From: Macrotrachela quadricornifera
Taxonomy: Eukaryota > Rotifera > Eurotatoria > Philodinida > Philodinidae
Reading direction: 5' to 3'
DNA length: 64,000 bases
Assembly (NCBI GenBank): GCA_022393335.1
Contig: JAJEKB010020583.1
Location: 512,287-576,286, forward strand
Below the pieces are notes generated by a model, which worked only from the letters and a program-made list of their open reading frames with translations, was not told where the DNA came from and searched no databases. Below are positions 45,433 through 56,147 of this stretch, piece after piece; positions within the stretch are counted from its first letter, which is position 1, and each line of letters opens with the position of its first letter. A program made the position numbers and the translations under genes.

Positions 45433-46076
45433 AGGCGATGTTCCTAATAAGAACAGCTATGTGAGTGATGTCAATTTTTTTTTCAACGATTTTTTATCGC
45501 AGAAAAAAAGTTTTTGCATTTCGGAGTAGAGGGGCATCGAGCGAATCGAATGATGCCAAAATCAGCTAATTATCTTGAGTATTAATCAAGTAATTAGAGG
45601 TATATTTTTGAGAAATGAATTTGTTCGTATTAGGTGCCACGTTCCTAATAAGAACAGAGTCATTACTTTTGTAATTGTAATAACTTAGTTATTTCAAATT
45701 GAAAAAATCTGAACCTTTGGATTTTAACTCCTTGATTGTCAAGGAACATTTTTGATTCCAGAAGTTTTTCAAAATTTTCAAGTTGAGATATAAAAAAACC
45801 TCATTTAGTAAAAATCTTTTTTTTTCTATGTATTTTACATAGACTGTTCTTATTAGGAACATGGCACCTAATACGAACAAATTCATTTCTCAAAAATATA
45901 CCGCTAATTACTTGATTAATACTCAAGATAATTAGCTGATTTTGGCATCATTCGATTCGCTCGATGTCCGTCTACTTCGAAATGCAAAAACTTTTTTTCT
46001 GCGATAAAAAATCGTTGAAAATAAAATAAAACAATCGACATCACTCACATAGCTGTTCTTATTAGGAACATCGCCT
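45433..46076. mobile_element. Foldback element with 225-233 bp inverted arms
   Basis: The left arm 45433-45657 and the right arm 45844-46076 are near-identical inverted copies around a 186-bp spacer. Each arm begins and ends with a near-palindromic word, GTTCCTAATAAGAAC. The outer ends read AGGCGATGTTCCTAATAAGA, and the same word occurs alone at 49159. No coding sequence lies in the spacer. This structure is typical of foldback/MITE DNA elements. Confidence 0.85.
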
Positions 46077-46192
46077 CTATACACCCTCTCATGTGGCAGT
46101 TAACAGTGATCCATTGATCATACAAAAAATAATTAGTAGGAATCAGAAATAATTCTTAGATTTCTAAAAGAAAAAAGTACTTTCACTTACCC

Positions 46193-46204
46193 TTTTATAT
46201 ATGA
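46193..46204 (-). promoter_or_regulatory. Possible TATA box upstream of the foldback
   Basis: ATATATAAAAGGG on the minus strand matches the TATA boxes of other genes here. Downstream on the minus strand is only a very short frame (ATG at 46121), then the foldback element and the Cys-rich exon. Confidence 0.35.
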
Positions 46205-46599
46205 TCAAACGAAATTTCTTGAAGTGAGAAGATAGCTAGGAATTTAAATATTTTTGAAATTCTCGTTGTCAGACACAGCAATATCTTTCGCTCAGGTATG
46301 GAATAGTACAACGTATACTACAGTGGGAGTTTGCTTTGTAACTTAAAATAAAAAATGTGACATCAGGACTTTTTTTTCCAGCTGATAAGATAATAGTCAG
46401 AAGAAATGTAGTTACATCATACTATTACACTTTTTTACATCTATTTTTGTTTTCTTTCTTTTTCGTGTTTTGTTGGTCTCAAGATAATGAGACAGTTAGT
46501 ATCATATTCGTCAGAAGAATTGAAGAACTTTTCGTTGTCAAAATAAATCGAATTTTTGTGCGAAAATTTTTTATATGGGATAGTTCTACCTGGCAGCAT

Positions 46600-46775
46600 T
46601 GTCCACGGACCTTTCTTTTGGAACCTTTACCATAGTTTCGAAACTATTGAAACTATTTTTTTCTTTGCTTTAACAGGGCGAGGGAGGAGGTTTTATGCTG
46701 AGGGTGAGGCAGTAAATAGTTTCGGAACTAGTGTGGTAACTATTGAAAAGGTTCCAAAAGTTAGGTCCATGGCCA
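46600..46775. mobile_element. MITE of about 170 bp upstream of the amine oxidase
   Basis: CCACGGACCTTTCTTTTGGA at 46603 is the inverted copy, with few changes, of the end CTTTTCAATAG...TTTTGGAACCT...CCATGG at about 46740-46772. The interior has a purine-rich GAGGGTGAGG patch. Frames reading across this region from 46357 to 46903 are by-products. It lies about 250 bp before the amine oxidase start codon. Confidence 0.6.
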
Positions 46776-47025
46776 GCCTTCGGCGACAGAGGCGAGTGAA
46801 AATAGTATCTTGTAACGTCTCTGAGTCATATAATCTACCAGAAGAGTGTGACATCTTTACTCTCTTTATAATCCATGATATAAAAGACTCCGGTAATTTT
46901 TAATACGCTGGGGTTTCTTTCTCTTTCTGTTAGTTTTTCTTTTCATTCACGTTTCTTTCAATATTTTTTTCTATGAGTCAAGACAGTTATATTTATTGCG
47001 CAGGCAAGGATATTATATGTAAACA

Positions 47026-48357
47026 ATGTTAACAGCCAACAGCTTCTTCGATCTTGTCATTATTGGATGTGGTGCAGCTGGTGTTGGTGCTGCACTTGAG
47101 TTACAAAAACATAAACCAATTCCGCGCTTTATCATTCTCGAAGCTCGTGATCGGGTAGGTGGTCGAGCTTTTACCGATACACAGACTTTTGGTTTAAATG
47201 CTCCTGTTGATTTGGGTGCTCGTTGGCTACATCGTTATAATTCAAATAATCCACTTTATATTTATTATTCTCCATTAGACAAGGATCAAATTAATAATGA
47301 TATGCATGACAAATGGATAGGAGACACTTTCGATGAAGATGGCACACCAATTACAATAGACTTACTGGATCAAGCTGAGGCAATTTTCGAGCAGTTTTGT
47401 ACGACTATTAAAGAATATTCATCTAAAAAAGAGGACGCCTCCATATTCAATGTCCTTCACGACGAATATGCAAAAATTTCGAACAAAAAAATGAAACGTC
47501 TTGTTGGTCTATATCTTGCTTCTATTGAAGGTTATGAAGGCTCGAATCTGACCGAACTCTCGGCCAAATCGTATGCAATAGGAGAAGATGACATGGAAGC
47601 ACCTACTCTCACAATTGCTGATGGATTGGGCTCTTTTATCAAGCAGATAATTGATCAAAATAATCTTCCTATCGAATTGAACACTATTGTCACTCATATT
47701 AATATTTCCGATGAATCAAACGGACTTGTTCATATTTCGACATTAGATGATCGCCATTATTCGTGCAGATATGTTCTTATTACTGTACCACTCGGTTGCC
47801 TAAAGGCAGGTTCGGTTGTATTCATGCCCCCAATACCCGATTGGAAACTAGCAGCTATTAACAAAATGGGTTTTGGCTTGTTGAATAAAGTCTTCCTTCA
47901 ATTTTCGTCTGTATTCTGGGATGATAAATTGCAAACAATTGATATTATTACGAACGATCACTATCAGTCTTATGTTTGTATTCCAGAATCTCGTATTCTA
48001 GTTCTATTTAGTGCTGGTAGCCACGCACATGAATTAGAACAACATAGTGATGAAGAAATTGTTCAAACATTAGTCGTGTCTCTCCGTCGAATTTATCCGT
48101 TAATGACTGATCCTATTAAATGGTTAGTAACAAGATGGGCATGTGATCCATACTCTCGTGGATCGTATTCGAACTTTGCAGTGGGAGCCGATTTAGAAAC
48201 TGTGAAAGAGTTAGCACGCGAGTCTCATGATGGTCATGTACATTGGGCTGGTGAACATACAAATTATAACGGATCAACTGGTTACATTGACCGTGCATTC
48301 GAAAGTGGTCAGCGTGAAGCGAAATGTATTCGAAGAAAACTTGAACAGTCTCCATGA
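47026..48357 (+). CDS. Flavin-containing amine oxidase (polyamine oxidase-like), 443 aa
   Basis: A single exon. The N-terminus has the FAD-binding Rossmann motif 'DLVIIGCGAAGVGAALEL' (GxGxxG at 14-19), then 'ILEARDRVGGRA' and 'DLGARWLH'. The middle holds 'YVLITVPLGCLKAGSVVFMP', a typical motif of the monoamine/polyamine oxidase family. The C-terminus has 'HWAGEHTNYNGSTGYIDRAF', the second FAD-contact block. The usual Lys near the flavin N5 may be the one in 'NKMGFGLLNKVFLQF'. The enzyme oxidises spermine- or spermidine-type amines and releases H2O2. No signal peptide, so a cytosolic enzyme is likely. The coding sequence is less AT-rich than its flanks. Whether it is of animal or bacterial descent cannot be told by eye. 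Confidence 0.9.
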   Translation: MLTANSFFDLVIIGCGAAGVGAALELQKHKPIPRFIILEARDRVGGRAFTDTQTFGLNAPVDLGARWLHRYNSNNPLYIYYSPLDKDQINNDMHDKWIGDTFDEDGTPITIDLLDQAEAIFEQFCTTIKEYSSKKEDASIFNVLHDEYAKISNKKMKRLVGLYLASIEGYEGSNLTELSAKSYAIGEDDMEAPTLTIADGLGSFIKQIIDQNNLPIELNTIVTHINISDESNGLVHISTLDDRHYSCRYVLITVPLGCLKAGSVVFMPPIPDWKLAAINKMGFGLLNKVFLQFSSVFWDDKLQTIDIITNDHYQSYVCIPESRILVLFSAGSHAHELEQHSDEEIVQTLVVSLRRIYPLMTDPIKWLVTRWACDPYSRGSYSNFAVGADLETVKELARESHDGHVHWAGEHTNYNGSTGYIDRAFESGQREAKCIRRKLEQSP

Positions 48358-49100
48358 ATAAACCTTTCACAAAGAAAAACTACATAGATTATCGCTATCT
48401 TTTTTTTAGAAAAAATAAGCAAATAACTCGAATGGCTTGTCATAACACAGTTGTATTTAGGTCAAGAAGGAAAAGGCGGATTTTTGTGATTGCCAATCCA
48501 TGAAAAATCCGAAAAAATCCAGAAAATCCGTCGTTTTCCCCTTGGTGTATATGCTGATCTAACGGTGGCAATATATGTAGATGTTCAGCAGTTTCTAATT
48601 AAAGTAATATTTGCACAATTTTAATCATAGAACATCCGACACATTACCAAATGCTGTAAGCAAATTTCATCTTCTGATTTTCTGATACTTGATTGATAAT
48701 AATTAGCATCTGTTAACATGTATCGATTAGGGATAAAGCTTTCAAAAATAATGTTCAGCTTCTAAGAACAACCGAAATGATTCTAAAAATTTTAGCTATT
48801 CATTCTTTATTCATGTTGTAGTAAATATTATTTGAAGAAAATAAGTATAGCCTATCTTCTCGCGACTGCTTCCAGTTGATACAAACGGACTCCTGCATGC
48901 AAGAATACCTTCTTACAAAATGTATTTCATTTATCATAAATGGCTTCTACAATTCTAATCCTTACATATCAACCAAAATATTTCACGTAAGCTGTGTTTA
49001 TCTTCGTAGGAACGATGAAACCGAATCATTGCATGAAATATAATATAAATATTTCTTTGAACAAAATAAACTACATACTAAATCTGATCAATTTGTCTTC
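48358..49100. other. Intergenic with a 71-bp hairpin
   Basis: Apart from the inverted repeat at 48469-48539, no feature was seen. Confidence 0.45.
48469..48539. repeat. Hairpin-forming inverted repeat
   Basis: GGAAAAGGCGGATTTT and AAAATCCGTCGTTTTCC are inverted with a few mismatches; several AAAATCCGAAAAAATCC words lie between. It is 111 bp after the amine oxidase stop. It could be a tiny MITE or a 3'-end structure. Confidence 0.5.
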
Positions 49101-49149
49101 TATACTACTTTTTGTTTGATCTCGTTTTCATAGAACAGTCACATGTCTT

Positions 49150-49205
49150 GCTCGAAGCGATGTTCCTAATAAGAACAGCCTATGTAAAATACATAGAAAA
49201 TGGCG
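49150..49205 (+). repeat. Solo end of the foldback family
   Basis: CACATGTCTTGCTCGAAGCG followed by ATGTTCCTAATAAGAACAG matches the left end of the foldback at 45.4 kb, including the CACATGTCTT word before it. The following TATGTAAAATACATAG also occurs (inverted) beside the spacer of the 45.8-kb element. Confidence 0.6.
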
Positions 49206-49524
49206 GCAACAATTTCCAATATAGTCAAAAAACAGAAATAAGAGAAACAGTAGGAAAAGAAAGGAGTGTTAAAAAATTATTGAAAAATCAGAAAGCAAAA
49301 CCCACCATTTTACAGATGTTGCAATCGTTTATTTTCAACTACAGTTAACAAAAAAGAAAAATCTACATCATACAAATGATTTGTTTTTTTTAGTTGAGTT
49401 TTTTTTAAGAAAAAAAGTAGACATTCTCGTAGACAAATGTAGTTGACTTTATTACGATACTCTATACATGATGAAGTAGCATATCTTCATCCAAGAATTT
49501 AAGATCGAAAAACAATCGTAGCTT

Positions 49525-49703
49525 CTAAAAGGTTTCGTACATCGGTGGAATACGAAAATGCCATAGGAAAACACACACATCAGATACCATACTAGCCAAA
49601 AATTCACTGGCAATCAATGCAGCAACTCTCTGTGTTTTAAGGAATATATTATGCTTAGCAGGCATTGAGGATAATTTTTTGCTCCAATAGCGTCCGAATA
49701 TTT
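49525..49703 (-). CDS. Possible terminal exon, unassigned
   Basis: A minus-strand frame opening at a possible TAAG acceptor (49704) and closing with TAG at 49525-49527. It reads 'IFGRYWSKKLSSMPAKHNIF', 'KTQRVAALIASEFLASMVSD' and 'FLWHFRIPPMYETF'. The composition strongly suggests real protein. No upstream exon was found, so this is either a pseudogene piece or the end of an unrecognised gene. Confidence 0.3.
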
Positions 49704-50008
49704 CTTATATCTGAATTTAAACGAGTTTACACGAAACCATAAAATACATCTAATCTTTCGAACCAAGAAGGAGACAAAGAACCACCATATTGTGTTCATA
49801 TAAAGCTGTTATTCTTGCAATTATAGATTGTAAATATCATTGTATAGATACTTAAAATATCAATACCTTATAATTTGTGTACTGATCTGTCTGGCTTCTT
49901 GGTAATTAGATAGTCTTGAAGACCATCTAATCTGTTAGAAAAGTGTACAGGGTACAGATGGGTGCAAAATTTTTCAGGACCTATAAGAGATCATTTAAAA
50001 TTATAGAT

Positions 50009-50521
50009 AGATGTCGAACGTGTTCATGCTCATAGTCTAATTCGTACCGAATTAGCAAAAATCATGGACTTGAAACATATTGATGATATTCCATTGGTAC
50101 AATTTCTAACAACTATTTGTTTCTCGCAATCGTCTTACACGAAATTCAAGTACTGCACAACACAATTCGATCATACAACCTATCTGCGATTCAAATTAAC
50201 AAAACATATGCTAAATGAACGTTTTTCTTCAAATGCTGAATTTTTTCATGTGCATATCGCAAGAAATTCGATCAAGGTACCTTTTTTTCAACAATTGCAA
50301 TGATAATTTCCTGTTGTTCTCAAAGAGGAATGACATACATTATCCGATATGTGAGAATTAGAAAAAAGATTTCTACACCTGATTCGTCTGCTGCAGTAGA
50401 ATATGCGTCTAGTTCAGCCGATGTCATTATATATCAGAGAAGAACTAGAATCAATTCATCTATAGTCAATGACATTGTATTGATTCAATTATCTGTGGCT
50501 GACTTAACGGATCGCTTATAA
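50009..50521 (+). pseudogene. Coding fragment, probably broken, unassigned
   Basis: From a possible acceptor near 50008 the plus strand reads 'ERVHAHSLIRTELAKIMDLK', 'HIDDIPLVQFLTTICFSQSS' and 'FHVHIARNSIK', ending at a GT at 50277. A second protein-like piece ('ADVIIYQRRTRINSSIVNDI', 'LIQLSVADLTDRL') ends at 50521. The intervening 50 bp has GT-AG ends, but the phases do not match, so the two pieces cannot be joined in frame. Family not recognised. Confidence 0.35.
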
Positions 50522-51160
50522 AGTTTGTTTAAGTTTTTTTTTTGTTATAAAATTTCTTCAATTATGTGGAAGAAAAATGTGTATAAAAAGTAAATGATAA
50601 ATACAAATTTTTCCAAAATGCATGAAGATGCTATAAAATCAATACTATATTTACAAAAGGTTTAGTAATACTCTCATCCTTAACAGTCATCATCCAAAAG
50701 AACCAAGGAATTTTGATAATTATGAGTCAAGAACAAATATTCGTCAAATGACGAACAAGATAAGAGCTTAAAATGATGAAATAATTTTGGTCGTTGATAA
50801 ACCAGATAGAAATGTCAAAATTGTCTTTGTTCATGTAAAAAATATGAAATAAGACAATAAATTGGAAATAAAACTTGATGATCATGCAGATATGGATTGT
50901 AGTCCATAATCATCATCGTTCACTACGAAACTGAACATGATTTTGTTCATCATATGTACTGCTCTTTTCCTCCTTCGAAAATTCGATTTATTAATACTCG
51001 TCATCTTTTATAAAACATTTCTTTTTCTATTTGGTGGAAGATTTTAGTTCGTGTATCTAACTACCAATGAAAATGTTCTCCCATAATTCAAGACAATAGT
51101 TTGATATCATGAAATATATATTGAAAAAAAAGATATTTGATGAGAATTAAAAACATCCGA
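50522..51160. other. AT-rich intergenic
   Basis: No gene recognised. Confidence 0.45.
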
Positions 51161-51162
51161 TA

Positions 51163-53364
51163 TTATTTGACTAAAGGGAGTTTAACAATGGGAGGATACT
51201 GTCTATTGATTATAATATGCACTTGATTTTTCCGATGGAATTTTTTTTGGCAACATGACGAGAAGATTGCATGATAAAATTTGTGTTTAATTCTAGGCAT
51301 AAAGAAAACTAAAATATAAGGTAATAAAAGAGTCTGCAAATATGGAATAAAAGTGAAATATGTTGAGAGAAGATAGATCAGTAACTGGTTATTATCAAAT
51401 ATTTTCATAAGTGCAATCGTAGAGTATGGAATCCATCCGACCATATAAAGCAAAGAAACTGAAAGCAATTGGATGGTTAATCTCATTGAACGACGCTAGA
51501 ACAGAAATATAAAAATTATTTCAGGCAGTATAATCTCTACCCTAGTGAAACATCTTGTAAGCAAGATCTTGGGTACAGATGTGTAAGATCTTTAATACAG
51601 ATCCATAAGATCTTAGATGCATTCTATGATAAAGCGTGCTACACGAATCATGATTTACGACCCAATGTTTTCAATTTTTTTTCATTTTAATTATTTCTGT
51701 TCCGAATAACTCAAGCAAGTCAGATGTTGAGATCTGATGGGCTTTGAGTTGATCAGATCTCTGTCAGACCACTTCAAGGTAGTCCTCTCTCGATCCTCGA
51801 TTAAGATCAGCATTTTCTCGGATAATCAAAAGCCGAGAAGTATTCTAGGAAAAAAATTTATTTTGAAAACTTATTTCTTGTATGTCCAAACATGTTGTTT
51901 ATATATAGCTATGTACGCGTAAGAAAACGGTGAATGACTAGACAGCATACTGATGATGTTGCTTTTTTGTTTTACTTAAGATCTTGCGACAAGATAATAA
52001 TAAACGTTCTCTTTTTCATGATCTTAACAACACATTATTTTTTCAAGATCTTGACAAGATCTTGCTTACAAGATGTTTCACTAGGGTAGTAAATATTATA
52101 TAATCAGACTATCGATTATGATAGATGTATACGGCAAATGGCAGAAAAAAAATCTCATAACCATTCTTACCCATTGTTGATTTCTTCTTGCTGTGATAAT
52201 AGATCTTTTCATTTTGTGTCGCTGCATGGCATGATGAATGATCAATATGATATTAATAATAAGGGTAAAGAACAATATACACAACACATTTCCAATCCAA
52301 TCGATCAGACCAAGAACCGATTCCTGTTGATAGCATGCCCCACCGCAAACATATTGATAGGTATCATAGTTTGACTGGCATTTGTATAGTACAACCGCTC
52401 CCACATAGAATAACGTACTGTACAATGGGAAACATATAGTAGGTACATTATGCAACAATATATAATGCCTCATGATAATGTGTTCATGAAATATAAATAA
52501 GTACCGTTCAACTGATGTCCACCCCATCAGAATGATACTTGCAAGAAAGAGTGAAGAATTTAATACGATCCATCCTGTACAAATATTTGAAGAGGCAAAT
52601 CCATTATGTAGATATATCAATGAAAAAGGAAGTTCAATAATTATGATCATCGTATTGTTTGCAAGAAGAGGAAAAAAGATTCGATTGTGCAGGTCGCGCA
52701 GTTTATAATGACGAAAACTAAAATAAAAATATCGGTTCCTAGAACGTCTTTTCATCAACATTCTTTATTAATTCGAATGAAAATTAGAAAGAATGGCCGA
52801 AAATACTTTTTTCTTATTATCAAAACTCTAGAAGAATTGACATGAAATCATACTCTTCCATTTATACATTTGCGAATATATCAAAAGTGTGTCTAAATAC
52901 ATCGAAATAATATCTATGTATCGGTCAATTTTTTTTTTGACAGTAACATACATGTACACAGAAAATTTCAGCTTCCGATTATCTACATAAAATTCTTGCT
53001 TGACATTTCATTCTATGTAGCATATATAATATCACTTATCATTGATTCACTTTTATTTTAATGCTAGGTGACAACTTTGCTCTGTTACAGAACAGTGATC
53101 CTTTTAATATCGAAGCAAATAATTACTATTCCCTGTTGTACATGTAAGATTAAGAAAAATTCAACTATTTGCTCACATATTCAAGGCTTTCGTATGTAAT
53201 TGCATGGTCATTCAAACTTACGTGAAAACTGTGCAACACAATGAAGGAATAACCATTATGAGAAGGAAATAAAACTTAATATTTCTTTCGATTAATGGCA
53301 TCTTCCATACATCAGAATCTTCTTCACCAACATAGGATAACGCATCACTTGAATTGAATTTCAT
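51163..53364 (-). CDS. Rhodopsin-like GPCR, 3 exons, 340 aa
   Basis: Exons by hand: 53364-53222, 52717-52171, 51495-51163 (1023 nt). Exon 1 supplies the N-terminus ('MKFNSSDALSYVGEEDSDVW') and TM1 ('FYFLLIMVIPSLCCTVFT'). The split codon AC|T joins it in phase to 'FRHYKLRDLHNRIFF'. TM3 ends in 'GWTSVERYLFIFHE', the E/DRY site. Extracellular loop 2 has 'YQYVCGGACYQQE'. TM6 is 'LLSVSLLYMVGWIPYSTIAL' and TM7 'YLQTLLLPYILVFFMPRIKH', with the NPxxY site replaced by LPYIL. The second intron (675 bp) contains a TA-flanked MITE. The family is one I associate with bdelloid orphan receptors. Ligand unknown. Confidence 0.85.
51540..52086. mobile_element. Tc1/mariner-like MITE in a GPCR intron
   Basis: CCCTAGTGAAACATCTTGTA at 51540 and its inverted copy ending CACTAGGG at 52086 match over about 32 bp (through AGCAAGATCTTG). 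TA dinucleotides flank both sides (51538-51539, 52087-52088), the target duplication of Tc1/mariner elements. Several AAGATCTT palindromes sit inside each end. No transposase. Confidence 0.82.
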
Positions 53365-54384
53365 GGTAAATAATTATTATTCAATGGTTACTTCATTCCA
53401 TTTAATATTAATTTCTGATAGAAAGAAAAAAAACTCCAGCTATTTTTTTTGATAAAAGACAATTAGCTTAATGTGACAACAAGTATTCACTGCATATTTT
53501 TTTGACAGTTTTCATTTTTTCTATGATTGAAGAAAGAGAAGAAGATATATTTACTTCTCATTTCATTCCAGATGTTTGTGCTACGAACAGATACTGCCGA
53601 TGTCATCTTTTATTTGTCAGCAACGACTGTCACTGACGGTTTGGCAAAAAAAAGCGTCGGTTGAAACGATTTGAGCTTTTTAAAACTCTTTCCGAAAATT
53701 TTTTAAATAACAATATTTATTTTAGAAAATCAATTTTATTAAATAGTTGACACGTTCGAATACAGCAGCCGATCTGATTATCTACATAACTCATTGAACT
53801 AGATTCTTACTTTTCATTTGATCAATTAGTTTTGAACAGTGCAAATTAGGAAAAAGAAATGTCGATATATAAAAATAAGCACCATTGTAACAATTGTTTT
53901 ACGAAAATTTTTTGTCAAAAGAAAACTGGTTAGGACTAAAACTAAAATGTTATTTTAGAATGATTTTCGATTACAAATGATTATTTCTGAAAAGTATATT
54001 TTTAGAACTGAATAAGGCTCTATTGCATATACTAACCTTAAATTCATACATCAGAGTCGAATTCTGTGATAGAGAAATTATGTTGTATTTTCGTTAGTAT
54101 TTTCCATATGAATTACTTACTCGAATCAAGATGCGTTGGCAAACTAGACCAATCAACACTTTTTTGTCTTTCTTAGTTGCAACTATATACGTAGCAATAA
54201 AATGGACGTTATGTTTTGTTTGATTTCTTTTTCTTTTTACTTTTCTTTAATTCTTGATGTTCTCAATGAATACATCTTTGTGCTTTTTACATAGTGCACA
54301 GTAAGACGTGAAGAGTATCAATGAGCAAAACGTTAAATGTAGAATTTGAAATAGTTTTGGCTAGATCAACAATGAACTCAAAAT
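53365..54384. other. AT-rich intergenic
   Basis: The upstream region of the GPCR; no further coding evidence and no clear TATA box. Confidence 0.45.
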
Positions 54385-54930
54385 ATGATCGAATCGGACT
54401 ATCTTAATCGTCGAATTGATCTCGATCAGTTTTTCGCTTGTCTTTTTGTTTTTCACACTGTCGAGGATTATCTCATTCATTTATTGACACTCAATATGAG
54501 TGACAAAGTACTGCTCATTATTAGTGGATCACTTGATGAGAATAGATTATTATATGTGCACGAATAAGCAAAGATCGTCAGTGTATATATTTTTTGTGGT
54601 AATTTTATTAAGCATAGAGAATGGGCAAATAAATATTCAAACATCCGTGGTGTATTCAGCGCAATGCCGACTTCCTCGTGCATCATTTCATCTCTGTGAA
54701 TATCTCCATCATTCAAGATGTACACTAAAACATCTTTACAAAATATTGACAAAGTTCAAGCTAACTTTATGTGGTTTCAGTCGTTCATCGATGGTCGGAC
54801 TCGATTACCCCACAATGCACAGAACAAATAAGAGGTAATCGAGGAATGCCGATGTTATTACGCCAAAAATGAGTCTGCGTTGAAGAAACTCATTAAATTT
54901 GAGGATACATACAGTATCTATTTATATTTG
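54385..54930 (+). pseudogene. Dead bdelloid ADP-ribosyltransferase-type gene, N-terminal part
   Basis: Pieces read 'NMSDKVLLIISGSLDENRLL', then a stop, 'SVYIFCGNFIKHREWANKYS', 'NIRGVFSAMPT', and later 'VIEECRCYYAKNESALKKLI'. I recognise the pattern 'DEkvflIvSGsLgq...ips..siyiFCGn...he.Wa..y.kikGvf' as the N-terminal domain of a bdelloid family that often carries a mono-ADP-ribosyltransferase (R-S-E) domain. The ART domain itself was not found, and the frame is broken by stops. Call by recall only. Confidence 0.4.
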
Positions 54931-55542
54931 ATCCTTATTTTTTAATTGAACATAATAAAGAAATTATTTCCTGTGCATATGGAAGATCGTCGCTTGATTT
55001 TCTAAGAAAAAAATACAAAAATTTGCCTGGTTTTGATATAAACTCAGTTCGTAATGAATAGGAGTCCATCAAAACCTCATTAATTGATTATATTAATTGT
55101 ACGACAGCTGATTATTCATCCAAAACATTTTGGAAGAATTTTCTTTTACTAAAACAAACGTTGGATAGTCAATATCATAATCAACATAAAAGTATGCTAT
55201 TATATTCAATACTGCAATAAATCGGAACAATTCAATTGGATAGAAACTCAAGAAAATTGCTCAAGATGGTTATGTAACAGTTGTAGAATAAAATTAAATA
55301 TAAATGTAGATTGGTTATGGTTTTGTTCCGGCCATAATGATATGCATCAAGATGATGATGATAAAGACAATTGAAATGTTGCTGATATAGTATTTTCAAG
55401 CTATAGGATATAGTAAATTTTAATATTTTTTCGTGAAAATCTGTTGGTGTTTTATTTTGTTGCGAAATTACTCAAATTTATGAAATAGTACATCTTTATA
55501 TAATTTATATGCTTGATATTATTTGATATGATTTATGAACAA
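54931..55542. other. Intergenic, possibly more decayed gene
   Basis: AT-rich. Scattered protein-like words (near 55090-55190) may belong to the dead gene before it, but no frame is sustained. Confidence 0.35.
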
Positions 55543-55565
55543 AAATAACATTTCATTATTTTTTC

Positions 55566-55661
55566 TAGATTATAAAAGTTTTTCAGTATACTTTGTACAC
55601 TTTGTTTTTAAAATCAAAATGTACAGATACACTTTGTTCAACATTTCCATTGGAAACACTG
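55566..55661. mobile_element. Right-end fragment of the CAGTGTTTCCAATG MITE
   Basis: AGTATACTTTGTACACTTTG and the following sequence up to CATTGGAAACACTG (ending at 55661) match the right third of the 43-kb MITE. The left part is absent. Confidence 0.7.
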
Positions 55662-56147
55662 TATCCGAGTATTTTTTTTCTTTCCCAGCGTTCCACCTTT
55701 ATTCTCAGCTGGTCCTATGTGACCTTGGTACCCCCTCACCCTGCAAGAATTTCGTCTTCACTCTCAGCCGGCTCTGTGAGGTTCTGCGCTTCCATCCCTC
55801 CCCTCACCTCCTTCGAGTAGTTGAATACTTGAATTCAAGTTTCAAGTATTACATATACGTGAATATTATTTTTAAAAAAAGAATATATATATAAAGAAAG
55901 TTTTATTTGCAAGTAAACTTGACTTCAATCCGATTGCTATGAATGTAGTATCTTGGAAGATGAATAATGAGTAACGAATACACCAACTTACTTCTTTTAT
56001 TAATGCTTGGTAAGTTGTCTTTTCTGTTATCTTTTGAAACAAGTCATTGCTCTTATATTTTTATCTGTTTCAATATACATCTCACTATCTAACATAGATA
56101 TATTATTTAGTTAGACGATTCATAAAATAATAAAAGCAACAAAAATT
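55662..56147. other. Intergenic with pyrimidine-rich patch
   Basis: At 55715-55810 there is a GC-richer CCCCTCACC/CTCAGC patch similar to those inside MITEs elsewhere in the window. No gene. Confidence 0.4.

Noticed and set aside
46357..46903. Two overlapping plus-strand ORFs before the amine oxidase
   Set aside because: They run through a MITE with inverted ends and show no domain or conserved composition.
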